Assembly (NCBI GenBank): GCA_024809215.1
Contig: JANUBW010000013.1
Location: forward strand, 1-64,000
Reading direction: 5' to 3'
From: Niastella sp. OAS944
Lineage (GTDB): Bacteria > Bacteroidota > Bacteroidia > Chitinophagales > Chitinophagaceae
Length of the DNA stretch: 64,000 nucleotides
Shown: positions 48,362-58,643 of the stretch, one piece after another
Layout: each line of letters begins with the position of its first letter
Position numbering within the stretch: position 1 is the stretch's first letter
Position numbers and translations under genes: made by a program
Notes under the pieces: generated by a model
Databases searched by the model: none
The model's input: only the letters and a program-made list of their open reading frames with translations
What the model was told of the DNA's origin: nothing

Positions 48362-49393
48362 TCAGCATTTTTTAAGTTTCAATATAGTTAGAAACGACTG
48401 GCCTTCACTCATACATTTGAATTCGTGCCGGTCGGGATAAATGATCTCAAGCCGCTTTTTTACATTTTCCATTCCAATGCCTTTGTATACGGCATGCCCG
48501 TTCACCTGGTCGGCCACGCGGCTGTTTTCAATTTTAACGGTAAGCCAGTCGTCTTTTACCGAAAGATCAACCCTGATCCAACTATTGCCTACATCATTGC
48601 TAACACCATGTTTAAAACTGTTTTCCACCAACGGCAATATCAGCAATGGCGGAATGGTGAATTTATCAACCGCATCGAAACAGTTCACCGACACATCTAA
48701 CCGTTCGCCATACCTGATCTTTTCCAATTCTATATAATTATGAATGTATTCCATTTCCTTGCTCACCGGAATAAATTCCTGGCGGCTGTCGTACAACATA
48801 TAACTCAGCAGTGATGACAGCCGGTAAATAAGGTCCGACGTACGCGGACTGTTTTTCAGCGACAGCGAATAAATATTATTGAGCGTATTGAAAATAAAAT
48901 GCGGCTGTACCTGGCTTTTTAAAAGTTCCAGCTGGGCAAACGCTTTATCGCGCAACAGCTCCTGAGCCAGCCGTTGTTGTTCGTACCAGGCCCGTAAAAA
49001 ATAGAACATGGTATACAGGGCCACTATTAGGTATATATTAACCGCTTCTATAATAACTTTTGGCGGAAATATAAATGGCATATAAGTACCATTAGGGTAA
49101 TAAGTTGGGTAAGTGTAGTAATAATTGAACGAGCGGCGGATAAGTGTGAACACGATGGCGCTTACAATAAAACCAATACGAAAAGCGGTAATTCTTTTTT
49201 TAAGCAGGTATTGTTTTATAAGCACCTGTGTAGTGTACCAGGTGGCCAAACCGGCTATAGGCACAATTACCAGGGCATTAATGAAATAACGATGGTATTC
49301 ATCGGCAACAGATGCCTGCCCTATAAATTCGTACAGGAAGTAAAACAGCCAGAATAGAACACTAAACCTTACATTACTTTTATTGAAATTCAT
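48362..49393 (-). CDS. LytS-like membrane sensor histidine kinase
   Basis: 343 aa from ATG 49393 (a GTG two codons earlier is possible). Four hydrophobic segments occupy about 10-135, with a basic linker. The His_kinase domain follows, with the phospho-accepting His165 in QVQPHFIFNTLNNIYSL and the ATPase part LILPLVENSFKHGVSN and GIGMENVKKRLEIIYP. No extracytoplasmic sensor domain is apparent, so the stimulus is membrane-related or unknown. It is the partner of the LytTR regulator 1 bp downstream. Confidence 0.94.
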   Translation of the reverse strand: MNFNKSNVRFSVLFWLFYFLYEFIGQASVADEYHRYFINALVIVPIAGLATWYTTQVLIKQYLLKKRITAFRIGFIVSAIVFTLIRRSFNYYYTYPTYYPNGTYMPFIFPPKVIIEAVNIYLIVALYTMFYFLRAWYEQQRLAQELLRDKAFAQLELLKSQVQPHFIFNTLNNIYSLSLKNSPRTSDLIYRLSSLLSYMLYDSRQEFIPVSKEMEYIHNYIELEKIRYGERLDVSVNCFDAVDKFTIPPLLILPLVENSFKHGVSNDVGNSWIRVDLSVKDDWLTVKIENSRVADQVNGHAVYKGIGMENVKKRLEIIYPDRHEFKCMSEGQSFLTILKLKKC

Positions 49394-49538
49394 ACCCACA
49401 GGAATTCTATTCCTAAATTACCTAATAATCAACAAAATGAAGGGGGTTCTTAGACAAACGACCAATTGGCACCACGAACGGTTGATAAGTTGACGCGGTT
49501 ATCGAGTTGACGAGGGGGCAGACGCTGGTGAGAACAGG

Positions 49539-50150
49539 TTGAACGATGGCTTAAAAGATGAATCGACCAATCCAAAACATTAAATCGTCGATTAAATGGA
49601 TTGAACGATGATCTAAAAGATCAAACTGATCAATTCAAAACATCAAATCATCATTTTAGTAAAATTAACGATCATTCAAAAGATTGAGTCGCAAAGTCAA
49701 TAGTTCAAATCGCCGATTTAAAAGATTGAACGTTGGCTCGGAAGTTCAAATCGACCAATTTAAAACATTAAACCGTCGATCCAACGGATTAAACGATGAC
49801 TTAAAAGATCAAATCGTCAATTTGAAACATTAAACCGTCGATCCAATGGATTAAACGATGACTTAAAAGATCAAATCGATCAATTCAAAACATTAAATCG
49901 TTGTTTAACTCAATTGAACGATGGCTTAAAAGATTGAATCGCCAATTCAATAGTTCAAATCGCCGGTTTAAAAGATTGAACGATGATCTAAAAGATTAAA
50001 TCGACCAATTCAAAACAATAAATCATTGTTTTAATAAAATGAACGATCATTCAAAAGATTGAATCGCCAATTCAATAGTTCAAATCGGAGATTTAAAAGA
50101 TTGAACGATGGCTTAAAAGATCAAATCATCAATTTGAAACATTAAACGAC
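49539..50150. repeat. Array of ten 62-64 bp units, each of three sub-repeats of about 21 bp
   Basis: Units start near 49539, 49601, 49664, 49726, 49789, 49851, 49914, 49976, 50039 and 50101, a mean period of 62.4 bp. A typical unit reads ttgaacgatggcttaaaagat-caaatcgaccaattcaaaacat-taaatcgtcgatttaaaaga: three related blocks of about 21 bp. Two unit types occur; the combination at 49601-49790 resembles 49976-50150, so a six-unit block duplication is likely. No open reading frame is supported. Neighbouring gap sequence 49394-49538 has an octamer-like ggttgata/agttgacg run at 49483-49515, and 50151-50352 shows nothing recognised. Confidence 0.85.
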
Positions 50151-50352
50151 CCCTAAAACTCAATTAATGGCTCTCAGCCGGAGATTCTGTTAATTTGGCA
50201 AGTCTTCCTTTGGCTAAAAAAAAATAATAGAGGGAAACAAAAGCTCGGGATTGTGAGGCACGGCGTAACATGGTCTTCATAAAAATATTGGTTGTATATA
50301 CAGAACGTGTAAAAGCCGGTTTTTGTATAAAAAGCAGCCTGCCTTAATAAAT

Positions 50353-50390
50353 AAAAAACCCCGCTTCCGGCTGAGCCGGGACGGGGTTCC
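50353..50390 (-). terminator. Terminator of the FAD/Fe-S oxidoreductase gene
   Basis: aaccccg/cggggtt stem enclosing an inner hairpin ccggct/agccgg, and an aaaaaa tract on the plus strand gives a U-tail on the minus strand. It is about 22 bp past the stop of the gene at 50412. Confidence 0.75.
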
Positions 50391-50411
50391 GTATTTATCA
50401 TTTAATATTAT

Positions 50412-53321
50412 CTAAGCCAATGCATTGTACATGATCTCCACCGGATGCAGGGCATGTACCCCCGTTCCATCCTTAACCTGGTGGCGGCAACTGGTACCGG
50501 CAGCCGCAATGATCACATCCGCAGGTTGTTTACGCACTGTTGGGAACAATACCAGCTCCCCTATCTTCATCGACAGATCGTAGTGTTCTTTTTCAAACCC
50601 AAACGAACCTGCCATACCGCAACAACCCGAAGGAATGGTTTCAACTGAATAGTTAGCCGGCAACGTCATCATTTTTACCGAATGGGTGGTTGATGACAGG
50701 GCTTTCTGCTGACAATGGCCATGCAATTGTATTACTCGCTTTTCAGTAGTAAACTGTTCTTTACGAATAGCGCCTTTTTCAATTTCACGGGCAATGAACT
50801 CCTCAAATGTAAACACGTTCCTGCTCAGTTTTCGGGCTGCCTCCAGCTGTTCATCAGTTGCCAGATCAATATACTCGTCGCGGAACGTAAGAATAGCCGA
50901 TGGCTCAATACCTATAAGTGGCGTTTCATCTGAAATAAGCGGATGTAAAAGCGCAATATTCTTATTGACGATCTCTTTTGCCTTGCGCAACAAACCTTTC
51001 GATAACCAGGTTCTTCCACTTTCAATGTGTTCAGGAATAACCACTTCGTACCCAAGCTTCTGCAATAACAGAATGGCCTTAATGCCTATTTCGGTATCGT
51101 TATAATTAGTGAACTCATCATTGAACAGGTAAACGCGGCGGTTGCCCTGCGCCGGTTTTACATTCTTCTTGTACCAGCTTTGCAACGTGGTTTTGTACAT
51201 CGTTGGCATTGAGCGGTCGGGCGCAAAACCAGAGAATTTCTTTATCAGTTTTCCAATCACCGCATTCTTAACTGCAAAATTGTATAGTGCTGGTGCAATG
51301 GCGCCCAGTTTGGCTGAGCTGGTAAAATTCGCAATAAGCTTTGAGCGGAAAGGAACACCGTTGGCATCATAATACTGTTGCAGAAATTCTGCTTTCAGTT
51401 TGGCCACATCCACATTCGACGGACATTCTGATTTACAGCCTTTACAGCTTAAACACAGGTCCATCACCTCATAGATCTCTTTATGATCGAACCGGTTCAC
51501 TTTATCTGACCGGGTCAAAAACTCACGTAAGATATTTGCGCGGGCACGCGTTGTATCTTTTTCATTACGGGTAGCCATAAATGAAGGACACATGGTTCCG
51601 CCCGACATATGCGTTTTCCGGCAATCGCCCGAACCGTTACATTGCTCAGCATGCTGCAACACATCCTGGTTATGATAACGGAACACCGTTTTAAATGTTG
51701 GTGTTTTTTGTCCTGGTGTGTACCGCAAAAAACTGTTCATGGATGGTGTATCCACTATCTTGTTGGGGTTGAAAATATTTTCAGGGTCCCAGGTATATTT
51801 AATTTGCTTCAGCAACTGGTAGTTCTTTTCCCCTACCATTTGCGGAATGAACTCACCACGTAAGCGGCCATCACCATGCTCACCACTTAATGAGCCTGAG
51901 TATTTTTTAACCAGGGTGGCAATCTCTTCTGCTATAACGCGGAAAAGTTTGTTACCTTCTTCGGTCTTTAAATTTATAATGGGCCGCAAATGTATTTCGC
52001 CAGAACCGGCATGCGCATAATGCACAGAGTACAGGTCGTGCTTTTTCAGGATCTCATTAAAATCGCGAATGTAAGCCGGCAGATCATTCACATCAACTGC
52101 TGTATCTTCAATTACAGGTACGGCTTTTTCATCACCGGGCAGGTTACTTAACAAACCAAGACCGGCTTTGCGTAACGTCCATATTTTTTTAGTATCGGCG
52201 CCAAACAGTAACGGGAAGTGATAACCTAAACCGGCGGCCCGCATTTGAGCTTCTACTTTTTTAGCTATCTCAATAATTTCTTCGCGGGTACTACGACTGA
52301 ATTCTACAACAAGTATAGCACCGGGATCGCCCTGAACAAAGAAGCGGTTCTTACTTTGTTCAATATTATCTTTTGTGCACTCGAGAATATAATGGTCTAT
52401 AAGCTCGCTGGCGCTGGGACCATATTCCAATGCAATAAGGTTGGCGCGCAGCGATTCATCAATAGAATTGAAGTGCACACACAGCAACCCTGTTTCTTTG
52501 GGTGGCAGCGGAACTACGTTCAATTTTATTTCGGTAAGAAAAGCCAGGGTTCCTTCAGAACCGGCAATGAGGCTACAGAAATTAAACTCAGGGCCGCCGG
52601 CAGTGAAAGGCGCCATTTCCAACATCACATCTACAGCATAACCCGTGTTGCGGCGCTCGATGCTTGCCTTGGGAAATTCTTTCCTGATCTCAACCTGGTT
52701 ATTGTAATCGCTCAACAGTCTGCGAACGGTTTTATAAATATTGGCTTCCAGCGTAGTGCCTTCGCACTTACGGTGAAAGTCATCGATGTTCATAGATGAA
52801 AATACCGCTTCGGAACCATCGCTCAACAACGCTTTTACTTCAAGCAAATGTTCGCGGGTGCTGCGGTATACTACAGAATTGGAGCCACAGGAATTGTTTC
52901 CAACCATACCACCGATCATTGCCCTGTTGGCGGTGGAGGTTTCGGGACCAAAATACAAACCATGCGGCTTCAGGAACATATTTAACTCATCGCGAATTAC
53001 GCCGGGTTGAACACGCACCCATTTTTCGGCTGCATTCAGTTCCAGTATTTGGGTGAAGGTTTTGGAAACATCAACTACAATGCCATTCCCTACTACCTGA
53101 CCGGCAAGCGAAGTTCCTGCTGTACGGGGTATTAGGGAGGTTTTATGTTTGTGGGCGAAACTTATCAGTTTTTTGATGTCATCCACATTACGTGGAATGG
53201 CTACAGCCAGGGGCATTTCGCGATAAGCCGAAGCATCAGTGGCATACAAAACCCGCATGGTTTTATCGAAATACAAATCTCCTTCCAGGTCCTTAGCCAA
53301 CTGCTGTAAGAAATTATTCAT
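50412..53321 (-). CDS. FAD-linked oxidase / Fe-S (D-lactate or glycolate dehydrogenase-like) fusion
   Basis: 969 aa from ATG 53321 (25 further codons are open but less protein-like). Residues 1-480: FAD-binding PCMH-type oxidase (RNVDDIKKLISFAHKHKTSLIPRTAGTSLAGQVVGNGIVVDVS; SGEHGDGRLRGEF). Residues about 520-600 hold the first 4Fe-4S ligands (CNGSGDCRKTHMSGGTMCPSF) and CLSCKGCKSECPSN the second. The C-terminal third is the CCG-type domain (LHGHCQQKALS, PSGCCGMAGSFG) of GlpC/LutA-like proteins. This all-in-one form resembles D-lactate dehydrogenase (Dld-II) and related oxidases of 2-hydroxy acids. Membrane association by quinone use is inferred. Monocistronic. Confidence 0.92.
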   Translation of the reverse strand: MNNFLQQLAKDLEGDLYFDKTMRVLYATDASAYREMPLAVAIPRNVDDIKKLISFAHKHKTSLIPRTAGTSLAGQVVGNGIVVDVSKTFTQILELNAAEKWVRVQPGVIRDELNMFLKPHGLYFGPETSTANRAMIGGMVGNNSCGSNSVVYRSTREHLLEVKALLSDGSEAVFSSMNIDDFHRKCEGTTLEANIYKTVRRLLSDYNNQVEIRKEFPKASIERRNTGYAVDVMLEMAPFTAGGPEFNFCSLIAGSEGTLAFLTEIKLNVVPLPPKETGLLCVHFNSIDESLRANLIALEYGPSASELIDHYILECTKDNIEQSKNRFFVQGDPGAILVVEFSRSTREEIIEIAKKVEAQMRAAGLGYHFPLLFGADTKKIWTLRKAGLGLLSNLPGDEKAVPVIEDTAVDVNDLPAYIRDFNEILKKHDLYSVHYAHAGSGEIHLRPIINLKTEEGNKLFRVIAEEIATLVKKYSGSLSGEHGDGRLRGEFIPQMVGEKNYQLLKQIKYTWDPENIFNPNKIVDTPSMNSFLRYTPGQKTPTFKTVFRYHNQDVLQHAEQCNGSGDCRKTHMSGGTMCPSFMATRNEKDTTRARANILREFLTRSDKVNRFDHKEIYEVMDLCLSCKGCKSECPSNVDVAKLKAEFLQQYYDANGVPFRSKLIANFTSSAKLGAIAPALYNFAVKNAVIGKLIKKFSGFAPDRSMPTMYKTTLQSWYKKNVKPAQGNRRVYLFNDEFTNYNDTEIGIKAILLLQKLGYEVVIPEHIESGRTWLSKGLLRKAKEIVNKNIALLHPLISDETPLIGIEPSAILTFRDEYIDLATDEQLEAARKLSRNVFTFEEFIAREIEKGAIRKEQFTTEKRVIQLHGHCQQKALSSTTHSVKMMTLPANYSVETIPSGCCGMAGSFGFEKEHYDLSMKIGELVLFPTVRKQPADVIIAAAGTSCRHQVKDGTGVHALHPVEIMYNALA

Positions 53322-53484
53322 GAATCTTCTCCTTTGATTGGGACCGCACCAATGGCGGCGTGCAAATTTACTTGCTTTACGGGTGGTTTCGTGCACCCGG
53401 TTAAAATATTAGATAATTTTCAAAAACTATCTCACTAATAATCAATTGGTTAATAAAAATCCACCACTCAGCCGGTCGAAAAAA

Positions 53485-53663
<179 letters not shown>

Positions 53664-53991
53664 TGTAACCTTGTTTAACAACCGAAATACATCCCTTGTT
53701 TATGTTCGCTAATTCTAAAAAAGAATAATATGAGGCGGTAAATGATGAATAATAAATTAATTTTTACTAAAACCGGGGCATACATATTCTACATTGGCTA
53801 TCTTGTAAGCTTGTAAAACCAGCGCATATTTCATTGGGGAAAAAGACGTTGAGCCAGGCAATTTAACCAGGCCCAAAAGCAACACAGGTAACTGTTTTCT
53901 TGTCATGATTACAGTTTACCAAAACTACCAACCATTTGGTGGCCGGTCTGATATATTAAGTATAAGCATCACCAAAAACTAAACAACTGTC

Positions 53992-54717
53992 ATGTTAAAA
54001 CATGCCGTTCTTGTTTTATGTTTTGCTGCTTTTTTCACCCCAGGAGAAGCACAAAACCCGGCAAACATCTCCACTACTTTACCGGTAATTGTAAATGCCG
54101 GTGATGTTTACAATCCTTTTATTGAAAAACAATCCAGGCTATATAATGGTATAGAACACCAGGGCTATTCATTTAAAATAAAAGGGCACGCTTACTTTAT
54201 ACAAAAAGAACTTTCAACAGGTACAATCGTTTACGACGGACTGGAGTTTGCCAATGTACCCATGATCTACGACCTGTTGAAAGACCAGGTGGTTATTCAG
54301 CACAGCAACAGTTTTTCAAAACTGGGCCTGGTTTCGCAAAAAGTGAAGGAGTTTACCCTGCTTAATCATCACTACATAAGGATCACAGTAGACAGTACTT
54401 CCAATACGCCTCTTATCACCGGGTTTTATGATGAAGTATACAAAGGCAATCTGAACGTTTTGATAAAAAGAACAAAATGGATCGAGGAAACGGTTAAGGA
54501 TGAACTTGAACGCGAATTCATTTCACTCGATCTGTTCTTTATTCAAAAAGGTGGCGTTTACTATTCCGTTAGAAGTTACAAAGGATTAATGGCTTTATTA
54601 AAAGACAGATCGAAGGAAGTTAAACAATACCTGCGCAAGAACAGGATCAAATTTCGCAAGGGCCACGAAAATGCCATTGTAAAAGCTGTTGTTTATTATG
54701 ATTTGTTAAACAAGTAA
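53992..54717 (+). CDS. Secreted protein of unknown function, first gene of the TonB operon
   Basis: 241 aa. A signal peptide MLKHAVLVLCFAAFFTPGEAQ is followed by a beta-rich domain (YSFKIKGHAYFIQKELSTGTIVYDGLEFANVPMIYDLLKDQVVI) and a charged C-terminal helix region (LKDRSKEVKQYLRKNRIKFRKG). No family is recognised with confidence. Its stop overlaps the next start region (1 bp between them), so it is translated with the TonB receptor, likely as a periplasmic or surface accessory. Confidence 0.75.
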   Translation: MLKHAVLVLCFAAFFTPGEAQNPANISTTLPVIVNAGDVYNPFIEKQSRLYNGIEHQGYSFKIKGHAYFIQKELSTGTIVYDGLEFANVPMIYDLLKDQVVIQHSNSFSKLGLVSQKVKEFTLLNHHYIRITVDSTSNTPLITGFYDEVYKGNLNVLIKRTKWIEETVKDELEREFISLDLFFIQKGGVYYSVRSYKGLMALLKDRSKEVKQYLRKNRIKFRKGHENAIVKAVVYYDLLNK

Positions 54718-54718
54718 T

Positions 54719-57487
54719 ATGAGAAACCTGCTACTGCTTATATTCCTTAACCTCTTTTTCTTAATTACCGGTATAACGGCCAGCGCACAATCCGGCACCA
54801 AAGTGGTAAGCCTTGAATTAAAAGATGTCCGCATCGATAGCCTGGTTACCGAACTGGAAACACAAACCGGCTACCATTTTTATTACGACCCCGCTCAATT
54901 CGACAGCCTGCAGGTTAGTATCTCGGTTTCGAATGTATCGCTGCAAAAAGTACTTGAGCTGGTATTCGCCAATACTGAATATCATTTCGCCATTCCCGAA
55001 AAACAAACTTATGTGCTTCTTACCAGGGGCGCTATTATAAAGACCAATTTACCCGCGGGCTTTTTTTCCAATACTACATTAGATAGTCTATCAAGCACAA
55101 CACCTTTTTATGGTGATAGAAAAAAAGTAAGAACAGATGCCTCTATAGAAAATAAATTATTTGAGGTAGGTGTGCGTAATAACAATCCCGGTACCGGTTC
55201 AGTGGCCATGGCCGGTTATGTGCGAAATGTAAAAACAGGTGAACCGGTTGCCGGCGCCATCATTACATTGGCCAGCCCGGCTGTAACTGCAGCCACCGAT
55301 CAATATGGTTATTATTCCATCACCCTGCCCAAAGGGCGTCATGTGCTTACCATACAGGGTATTGGCATGAAAGATACTAAGCGGCAGGTAATGGTATATG
55401 CAACCGGCAATTTTGATATTGATATGGATGAGCGCGTTACCTCGCTTAAAGAAGTGATTGTATCGGCACAAAAGCTGGCCAATGTGCGCAGCGTGCAACT
55501 GGGCACCGATCGGTTAACTATAAAAGCTATTAAACAGGTACCCACTGCTTTTGGCGAAGCCGATATTTTAAAAGCAGTACTAATGCTGCCCGGTGTAAAA
55601 ACGGTAGGCGAAGCCAGTACCGGGTTTAATGTACGCGGCGGATCAAGCGATCAAAACCTCATTCTTTTTAACGATGCCACCATTTACAACCCTTCGCATT
55701 TCTTTGGGTTCTTTTCAGCATTCAGTCCCGAAGTAGTAAAAGATGTAGAATTATACAAAAGCAGTATCCCATCAAAATATGGCGGCCGGCTTTCATCGGT
55801 ACTCGATATCAGCAGCCGCGAAGGCAATAAGAAAAACTTCGCCGGTGTAGCGGGCGTTGGATTATTAACAAGTCGCATTACCCTCGAAGGCCCCATCAAA
55901 AAAGATAAGACCTCGTTTATCTTAGGCGCCAGAACAACCTATGCCAATTGGCTGCTCCAGTTTTTACCCGATGAATATGAACATAGCAAGGCATCATTTT
56001 ATGATGTTAACCTTAACATCAGCCACCAGTTCAATAAAAAGAACAACCTGTACATTACAGGATATTTGAGCAAAGACAAGTTTAACCTCAACAGCGATAC
56101 AACATACGGTTACAGCAATCGCAACATATCAGTGAAATGGAAGCATACCTTCTCAAACAAGCTTACCATGGTAATTACCGGCGGCTTCGATCATTACGAT
56201 TATGGCATTGGTACCGATAAGGACAGTTTGTTTGCCTACAAAATGAAATTCGACATCAACCAGTATAATCTCAAAACCGATTTTAACTGGTACATCAATG
56301 CAAACCATACCGTTGATTTTGGTATTAGTTCCATCCGCTATCGCCTTAACCCCGGTACTTATGAGCCCAATTCTAAAACATCGCTGGTGGTGAAAGATGA
56401 TATGGAAACGGAGCATGCCCTGGAAAGCGCAGCTTATATAAGTGAAAAATGGAACATTACCGATGAACTTTCATTACAGGCGGGGCTGCGTTATTCCATG
56501 TTTAACTACCTGGGACCAAAAGCCGTAAATGAATATTCGCCAGGTTTGCCAGTTACCGAAGACAACATACTGCAAACAAAAAACTATGCTAAAAACAAAT
56601 TCATAAAAACTTACCAGGGGCCCGAGTACAGGCTGGCGGTACGTTACAGCCTCACTCAAAGCCTGTCGTTAAAAGCAGGGTATAATTCACTGCGTCAATA
56701 TATTCACGTATTGTCAAACACAACGGCTATTTCTCCTACAGATATCTGGAAGCTCAGCGATCCCAATATAAAACCGCAAACAGGCGATCAGGTATCGTTT
56801 GGTATTTACAAGAACTTTAAATCAAATACCATTGAAACTTCGGCTGAAGTATATTATAAGAATATCAAGAACTACCTCGATTATAAAAGCGGTGCGCAGC
56901 TGGTTTTAAATCATCATATTGAAACCGATGTAATGAGCACCAGGGGTAAAGGCTATGGTGTTGAGTTGCTGGTTAAAAAACAAAATGGCAAATTAAATGG
57001 CTGGATCAGCTATACCTGGTCGAGGATCCTGCTTAAAATGGAAGATTCAACCAAAGGGGAAATTATCAATGGCGGCAAATATTACCCCGCCAATTACGAC
57101 AAACCGTATGATATAACCATGGTGGGCAACTACCGCTTTAGTCACCGGTTCAGTGTTTCCATGAACGTTACCTATAGTACCGGCCGGCCCATTACATTAC
57201 CCATTGGGCGTTTTTATTACGCCGGTTCATGGCGGGCTTTGTATGCCGATCGCAATGCTTATCGCATTCCTGATTATTTCCGAACCGACCTGTCGATGAA
57301 CATTGAGGGTAACCATAAGGTGCACCAGAAAACCCATAACTCCTGGACGATTGGCGTATACAATCTTACGGGAAGAAAGAACCCGTATTCGGTATATTAT
57401 GTTTCTGAGAACGGCCTCATTAATGGATACAAACTATCCATTTTCGGCAGCGCCATTCCATTTGTAAACTTTAATATCAGGTTTTAA
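54719..57487 (+). CDS. STN-domain TonB-dependent receptor
   Basis: 922 aa. A signal peptide ends near ITASAQS. An STN (secretin/TonB N-terminal) domain is at about 28-105 (VSLELKDVRIDSLVTELETQTGYHFYYDPAQF, SLQKVLELVFANTEYHFAI). A carboxypeptidase-regulatory-like domain is at 160-245 (MAGYVRNVKTGEPVAGAIITL). The plug is at about 250-360 (LKEVIVSAQKLANVRSVQLGTDRLTIKAI, GFNVRGGSSDQNLILFNDATIYNP), then the barrel ends in FVNFNIRF. An STN domain usually implies transmembrane signalling to an anti-sigma factor, but no FecI/FecR gene is adjacent. Second gene of a four-gene operon. Confidence 0.94.
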   Translation: MRNLLLLIFLNLFFLITGITASAQSGTKVVSLELKDVRIDSLVTELETQTGYHFYYDPAQFDSLQVSISVSNVSLQKVLELVFANTEYHFAIPEKQTYVLLTRGAIIKTNLPAGFFSNTTLDSLSSTTPFYGDRKKVRTDASIENKLFEVGVRNNNPGTGSVAMAGYVRNVKTGEPVAGAIITLASPAVTAATDQYGYYSITLPKGRHVLTIQGIGMKDTKRQVMVYATGNFDIDMDERVTSLKEVIVSAQKLANVRSVQLGTDRLTIKAIKQVPTAFGEADILKAVLMLPGVKTVGEASTGFNVRGGSSDQNLILFNDATIYNPSHFFGFFSAFSPEVVKDVELYKSSIPSKYGGRLSSVLDISSREGNKKNFAGVAGVGLLTSRITLEGPIKKDKTSFILGARTTYANWLLQFLPDEYEHSKASFYDVNLNISHQFNKKNNLYITGYLSKDKFNLNSDTTYGYSNRNISVKWKHTFSNKLTMVITGGFDHYDYGIGTDKDSLFAYKMKFDINQYNLKTDFNWYINANHTVDFGISSIRYRLNPGTYEPNSKTSLVVKDDMETEHALESAAYISEKWNITDELSLQAGLRYSMFNYLGPKAVNEYSPGLPVTEDNILQTKNYAKNKFIKTYQGPEYRLAVRYSLTQSLSLKAGYNSLRQYIHVLSNTTAISPTDIWKLSDPNIKPQTGDQVSFGIYKNFKSNTIETSAEVYYKNIKNYLDYKSGAQLVLNHHIETDVMSTRGKGYGVELLVKKQNGKLNGWISYTWSRILLKMEDSTKGEIINGGKYYPANYDKPYDITMVGNYRFSHRFSVSMNVTYSTGRPITLPIGRFYYAGSWRALYADRNAYRIPDYFRTDLSMNIEGNHKVHQKTHNSWTIGVYNLTGRKNPYSVYYVSENGLINGYKLSIFGSAIPFVNFNIRF

Positions 57488-57497
57488 ACATTATAAA

Positions 57498-58634
57498 ATG
57501 AAAAAGCTTGTATTCTGCTGCCTGACGATCCTGCTGTTCTGTTGCAAGGAAAAATATGATGCGCCCGTAAATGTGCCGGTGACTGGCTATCTTGTAATAG
57601 AAGGCTATATTAGCACCAACGGGCCTGCGGAGTTACAGCTCTCGCGCAGCATTCCGCTCGATGATACGGCTAAAATGATCAATGAAACCCTGGCCCAGGT
57701 ACGTTTACAGGGTCGCGATAATACAATTTATAGTTTTACTGAAAATGGTGGCGGAAGATATACTATCAGCAATCTTAACCTCAACACCAGCCAGCAATAC
57801 CGGTTATATATTAAATCAAAGAGCGGTAAAGAATATGCATCGGATTATGTTACTCCAAGGGTTGCGCCACCAATTGACAGCGTGGCCTGGATAAGACAGA
57901 ATGACGGCGTACAGATTTACGTAAATACCCACGACCCTAAAAATAATACCTGGTACTATCGCTGGACAACCGAAGAAACCTGGGAGTTTAACTCTACCTA
58001 TTATACCAGCCTCGATTTTGACAGGAACTCCGAAAAGCGCATCATTGGAGTTAAATATCGCAGACCCGATCAGGGGCTCGATACCCGCATCTTTACCTGC
58101 TGGGCCAATCAGTCTTCAACCAGCCTTTTACTTGGCTCTTCAAAAAAACTAAGTACAGACAGCATTCATAAACCGCTAATTGATATTGTCCCCCACTCCT
58201 GGAAGCTAAGCGTTCTTTACAGCGTATTGGTAAAACAATATGCACTATCAAAAGAAGAGTACGAGTTTCTCGATAAAATGAAGAAGAACTCTGAGGAAAC
58301 CGGTTCTTTTTTTGGCCGGCAGCCATCGGAGCTTAAAGGCAACATTCAATGTATAACAACCCCAAACGAACCTGTTATTGGTTTTATTGGCATTGCCAAT
58401 CGCCAGGAAAAAAGGCTTTGGATAAAACGAAGTGAAGTTCCTTTCTGGAATTACACCCAGGATTGTTATACTTATACCGTACCAACAGATTCGGCGGAAT
58501 ATTATTCATACCTGATGCCTACAAATCCTGTTGAATATGAAAATGGCAGAATAAAATCCTATTTGGGTGTTTCACCGGTTTGTGTTGACTGTACGTTGCG
58601 CGGCGTAAATGTAAAACCATCTTTCTGGCCATAA
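57498..58634 (+). CDS. DUF4249 lipoprotein
   Basis: 378 aa. The lipobox LLFCC gives an anchored cysteine at about 16. The body matches DUF4249, a family always met near TonB receptors in Bacteroidetes: VPVTGYLVIEGYISTNGPAELQLSRSIPLDD, and a C-terminal PVCVDCTLRGVNVKPSFWP. It lies 10 bp after the receptor. It is thought to be a surface/periplasmic partner of the receptor; the bound ligand is unknown. Confidence 0.88.
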   Translation: MKKLVFCCLTILLFCCKEKYDAPVNVPVTGYLVIEGYISTNGPAELQLSRSIPLDDTAKMINETLAQVRLQGRDNTIYSFTENGGGRYTISNLNLNTSQQYRLYIKSKSGKEYASDYVTPRVAPPIDSVAWIRQNDGVQIYVNTHDPKNNTWYYRWTTEETWEFNSTYYTSLDFDRNSEKRIIGVKYRRPDQGLDTRIFTCWANQSSTSLLLGSSKKLSTDSIHKPLIDIVPHSWKLSVLYSVLVKQYALSKEEYEFLDKMKKNSEETGSFFGRQPSELKGNIQCITTPNEPVIGFIGIANRQEKRLWIKRSEVPFWNYTQDCYTYTVPTDSAEYYSYLMPTNPVEYENGRIKSYLGVSPVCVDCTLRGVNVKPSFWP

Positions 58635-58643
58635 TAAAATTCC

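Noticed and set aside
49539-50150. CRISPR-like array
   Set aside because: Period and content fit degenerate tandem units made of 21-bp blocks; there are no spacers and no cas genes.
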